Source of the DNA: Rubellimicrobium rubrum
GTDB lineage: Bacteria > Pseudomonadota > Alphaproteobacteria > Rhodobacterales > Rhodobacteraceae
Assembly: GCF_006152115.1 (NCBI RefSeq)
Contig: NZ_VDFU01000021.1
Coordinates: 1 to 35,856, forward strand
Reading direction: 5' to 3'
DNA: 35,856 nt
The notes below the pieces were generated by a model. That model did not search any database, was not told where the DNA came from, and was given only the letters and a program-made list of their open reading frames with translations. Within the stretch, counting starts at the first letter, position 1, and each line of letters starts with the position of its first letter. Shown one piece after another: positions 35,267-35,856 of the stretch. A program made the translations under genes and the position numbers.

Positions 35267-35662
35267 ATGGCCGGCATGGCGGACACTTTCGCGGAATCGC
35301 TCCAGAAGACCGAGGAAACACGCGATCCCGATCACTTGGTCAGGCTGTTCGCCGACGAGGCGGAGTTGCGCAACCTCGCCATCGCGCATCATGGCATCGA
35401 AGGCGCGCGCCAGTTCTGGCAAACCTATCTGGACCAGTTCGATGAGATCCGCTCTGAATTCAGCCACCGCATCGAGGCCGACGGTCAGGTCGCCTTGGTT
35501 TGGACCTCGCAGGGAGCCCTCAAGGGCGGGCATCCGATCACCTACAGGGGCGTCAGCGTGGTCGAGTTCACGGGCGACAAGGTCATGCGATTCGAAACCA
35601 TCTACGACTCTGCGGCCTTTCTTGTAGGGGACGCTCAGGCCAAGGTCGTGGACCGAAGCTGA
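35267..35662 (+). CDS. NTF2-like/SnoaL-like domain protein
   Basis: This 131-residue protein has the alpha-plus-beta NTF2-like layout: an N-terminal helix (DTFAESLQKTEETRDPDHLVRLFADEAELRNLA), the GIEGARQFWQTYLDQFDEIRSEF helix, then beta strands VALVWTSQGALKGGHPITYRGVSVVEFTGDKVMRFETIYD. Family knowledge: proteins of this fold are small binding proteins or enzymes of varied function; none can be assigned here. The start at 35267 is preceded by AAAAGGGAGA. It lies 93 bp downstream of the PAP2 gene. Confidence 0.82.
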   Translation: MAGMADTFAESLQKTEETRDPDHLVRLFADEAELRNLAIAHHGIEGARQFWQTYLDQFDEIRSEFSHRIEADGQVALVWTSQGALKGGHPITYRGVSVVEFTGDKVMRFETIYDSAAFLVGDAQAKVVDRS

Positions 35663-35818
35663 CCCGGATGCCGGTCCGGGCGGGAGGCCGAGGACTCTAC
35701 ACTGGACAAGGGAACCGAAGGCTAGGCACGAGCGTTTCAGTTTGTTGGCGATTTGGTAGTTTCACGTTTCATTAACCTTGTTGGTCTAGAACGATTCTCG
35801 TAGCAGGCGAGGATCAGG
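35663..35818 (+). promoter_or_regulatory. AT-richer promoter region before a gene cut by the window end
   Basis: From about 35730 the sequence is clearly less GC-rich than its surroundings and contains ATTAACC (35770-35776), a possible half-site for the cell-cycle regulator CtrA, and GATTC (about 35793), a GANTC site of the CcrM methylase type. Both are short and may occur by chance. GAGGAT about 10 bases before the ATG at 35819 could be the ribosome binding site. Confidence 0.35.
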
Positions 35819-35856
35819 ATGGCCGGTGACACTTCCGCTCACCCCCCCCCCCCCCC
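35819..35856 (+). CDS. Start of an unidentified gene, cut by the window end
   Basis: An ATG at 35819 preceded by GAGGAT opens a frame reading MAGDTSAHPPPP before the window ends. The last 15 bases are all C, giving a proline run. Too little is visible to name a family. The run may be an assembly edge or a true homopolymer. Confidence 0.3.
   Translation, partial: MAGDTSAHPPPP

Overview
The window is high-GC chromosomal DNA from an alphaproteobacterium, most likely of the Rhodobacteraceae. The evidence is the gene content and order: a ctaC-ctaB-(small membrane protein)-ctaG-ctaE-SURF1 run continuing into thrC and an M16 peptidase gene, lysC next to a GAF-type ptsP, a dinB product with an N-terminal zinc ribbon, and DUF1178 and DUF2927 proteins. 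No rRNA, tRNA, CRISPR array, insertion sequence or prophage gene is visible. The right end stops in a run of 15 C, so it may be a contig edge.

Left part (1-9260): msrQ and msrP (periplasmic methionine sulfoxide reductase, minus strand), a secreted fasciclin-domain protein, clpB (minus) divergent from pyrF, a DUF892 ferritin-like protein, a small orphan protein, a 559-bp stretch without a convincing gene, and a Nudix hydrolase gene whose start codon lies only 29 nt from that of divergent dinB.

Middle (9261-23020): a ModE-type DNA-binding protein, a palindromic candidate molybdate operator, then modA and modB with no modC; a histone-deacetylase-like amidohydrolase and a glutathione-peroxidase-like protein (minus); DUF1178; lysC with a structured-looking leader, then ptsP; EcsC-like and GNAT proteins; a flavin reductase-like protein; mtnP, DUF2927 and apt, which together form an adenine salvage route with an exported protein set in the middle; and a GlcD-like FAD oxidase.

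Right part (23020-35856): a long minus-strand series for cytochrome aa3 oxidase biogenesis (ctaC, ctaB, a small membrane protein, ctaG, ctaE, SURF1) that runs on through a PhzF-like protein, thrC, an M16 peptidase, a GNAT protein and an MBL-fold protein. On the plus strand are tldD, a cupin, a PAP2 phosphatase, an NTF2-like protein and the first codons of a gene cut by the window end.

The window is mostly housekeeping and I see no clear new defence or mobile system. The most interesting signals are at the level of translation and regulation. Two genes (modB and the deacetylase-like gene) appear to start at CTG codons overlapping the upstream stop as CTGA, beside ATGA, GTGA and TTGA junctions elsewhere. 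A perfect 11-bp hairpin may hide the ribosome binding site of the cupin gene. The lysC leader can form mutually exclusive pairings. modAB stands without its ATPase gene.
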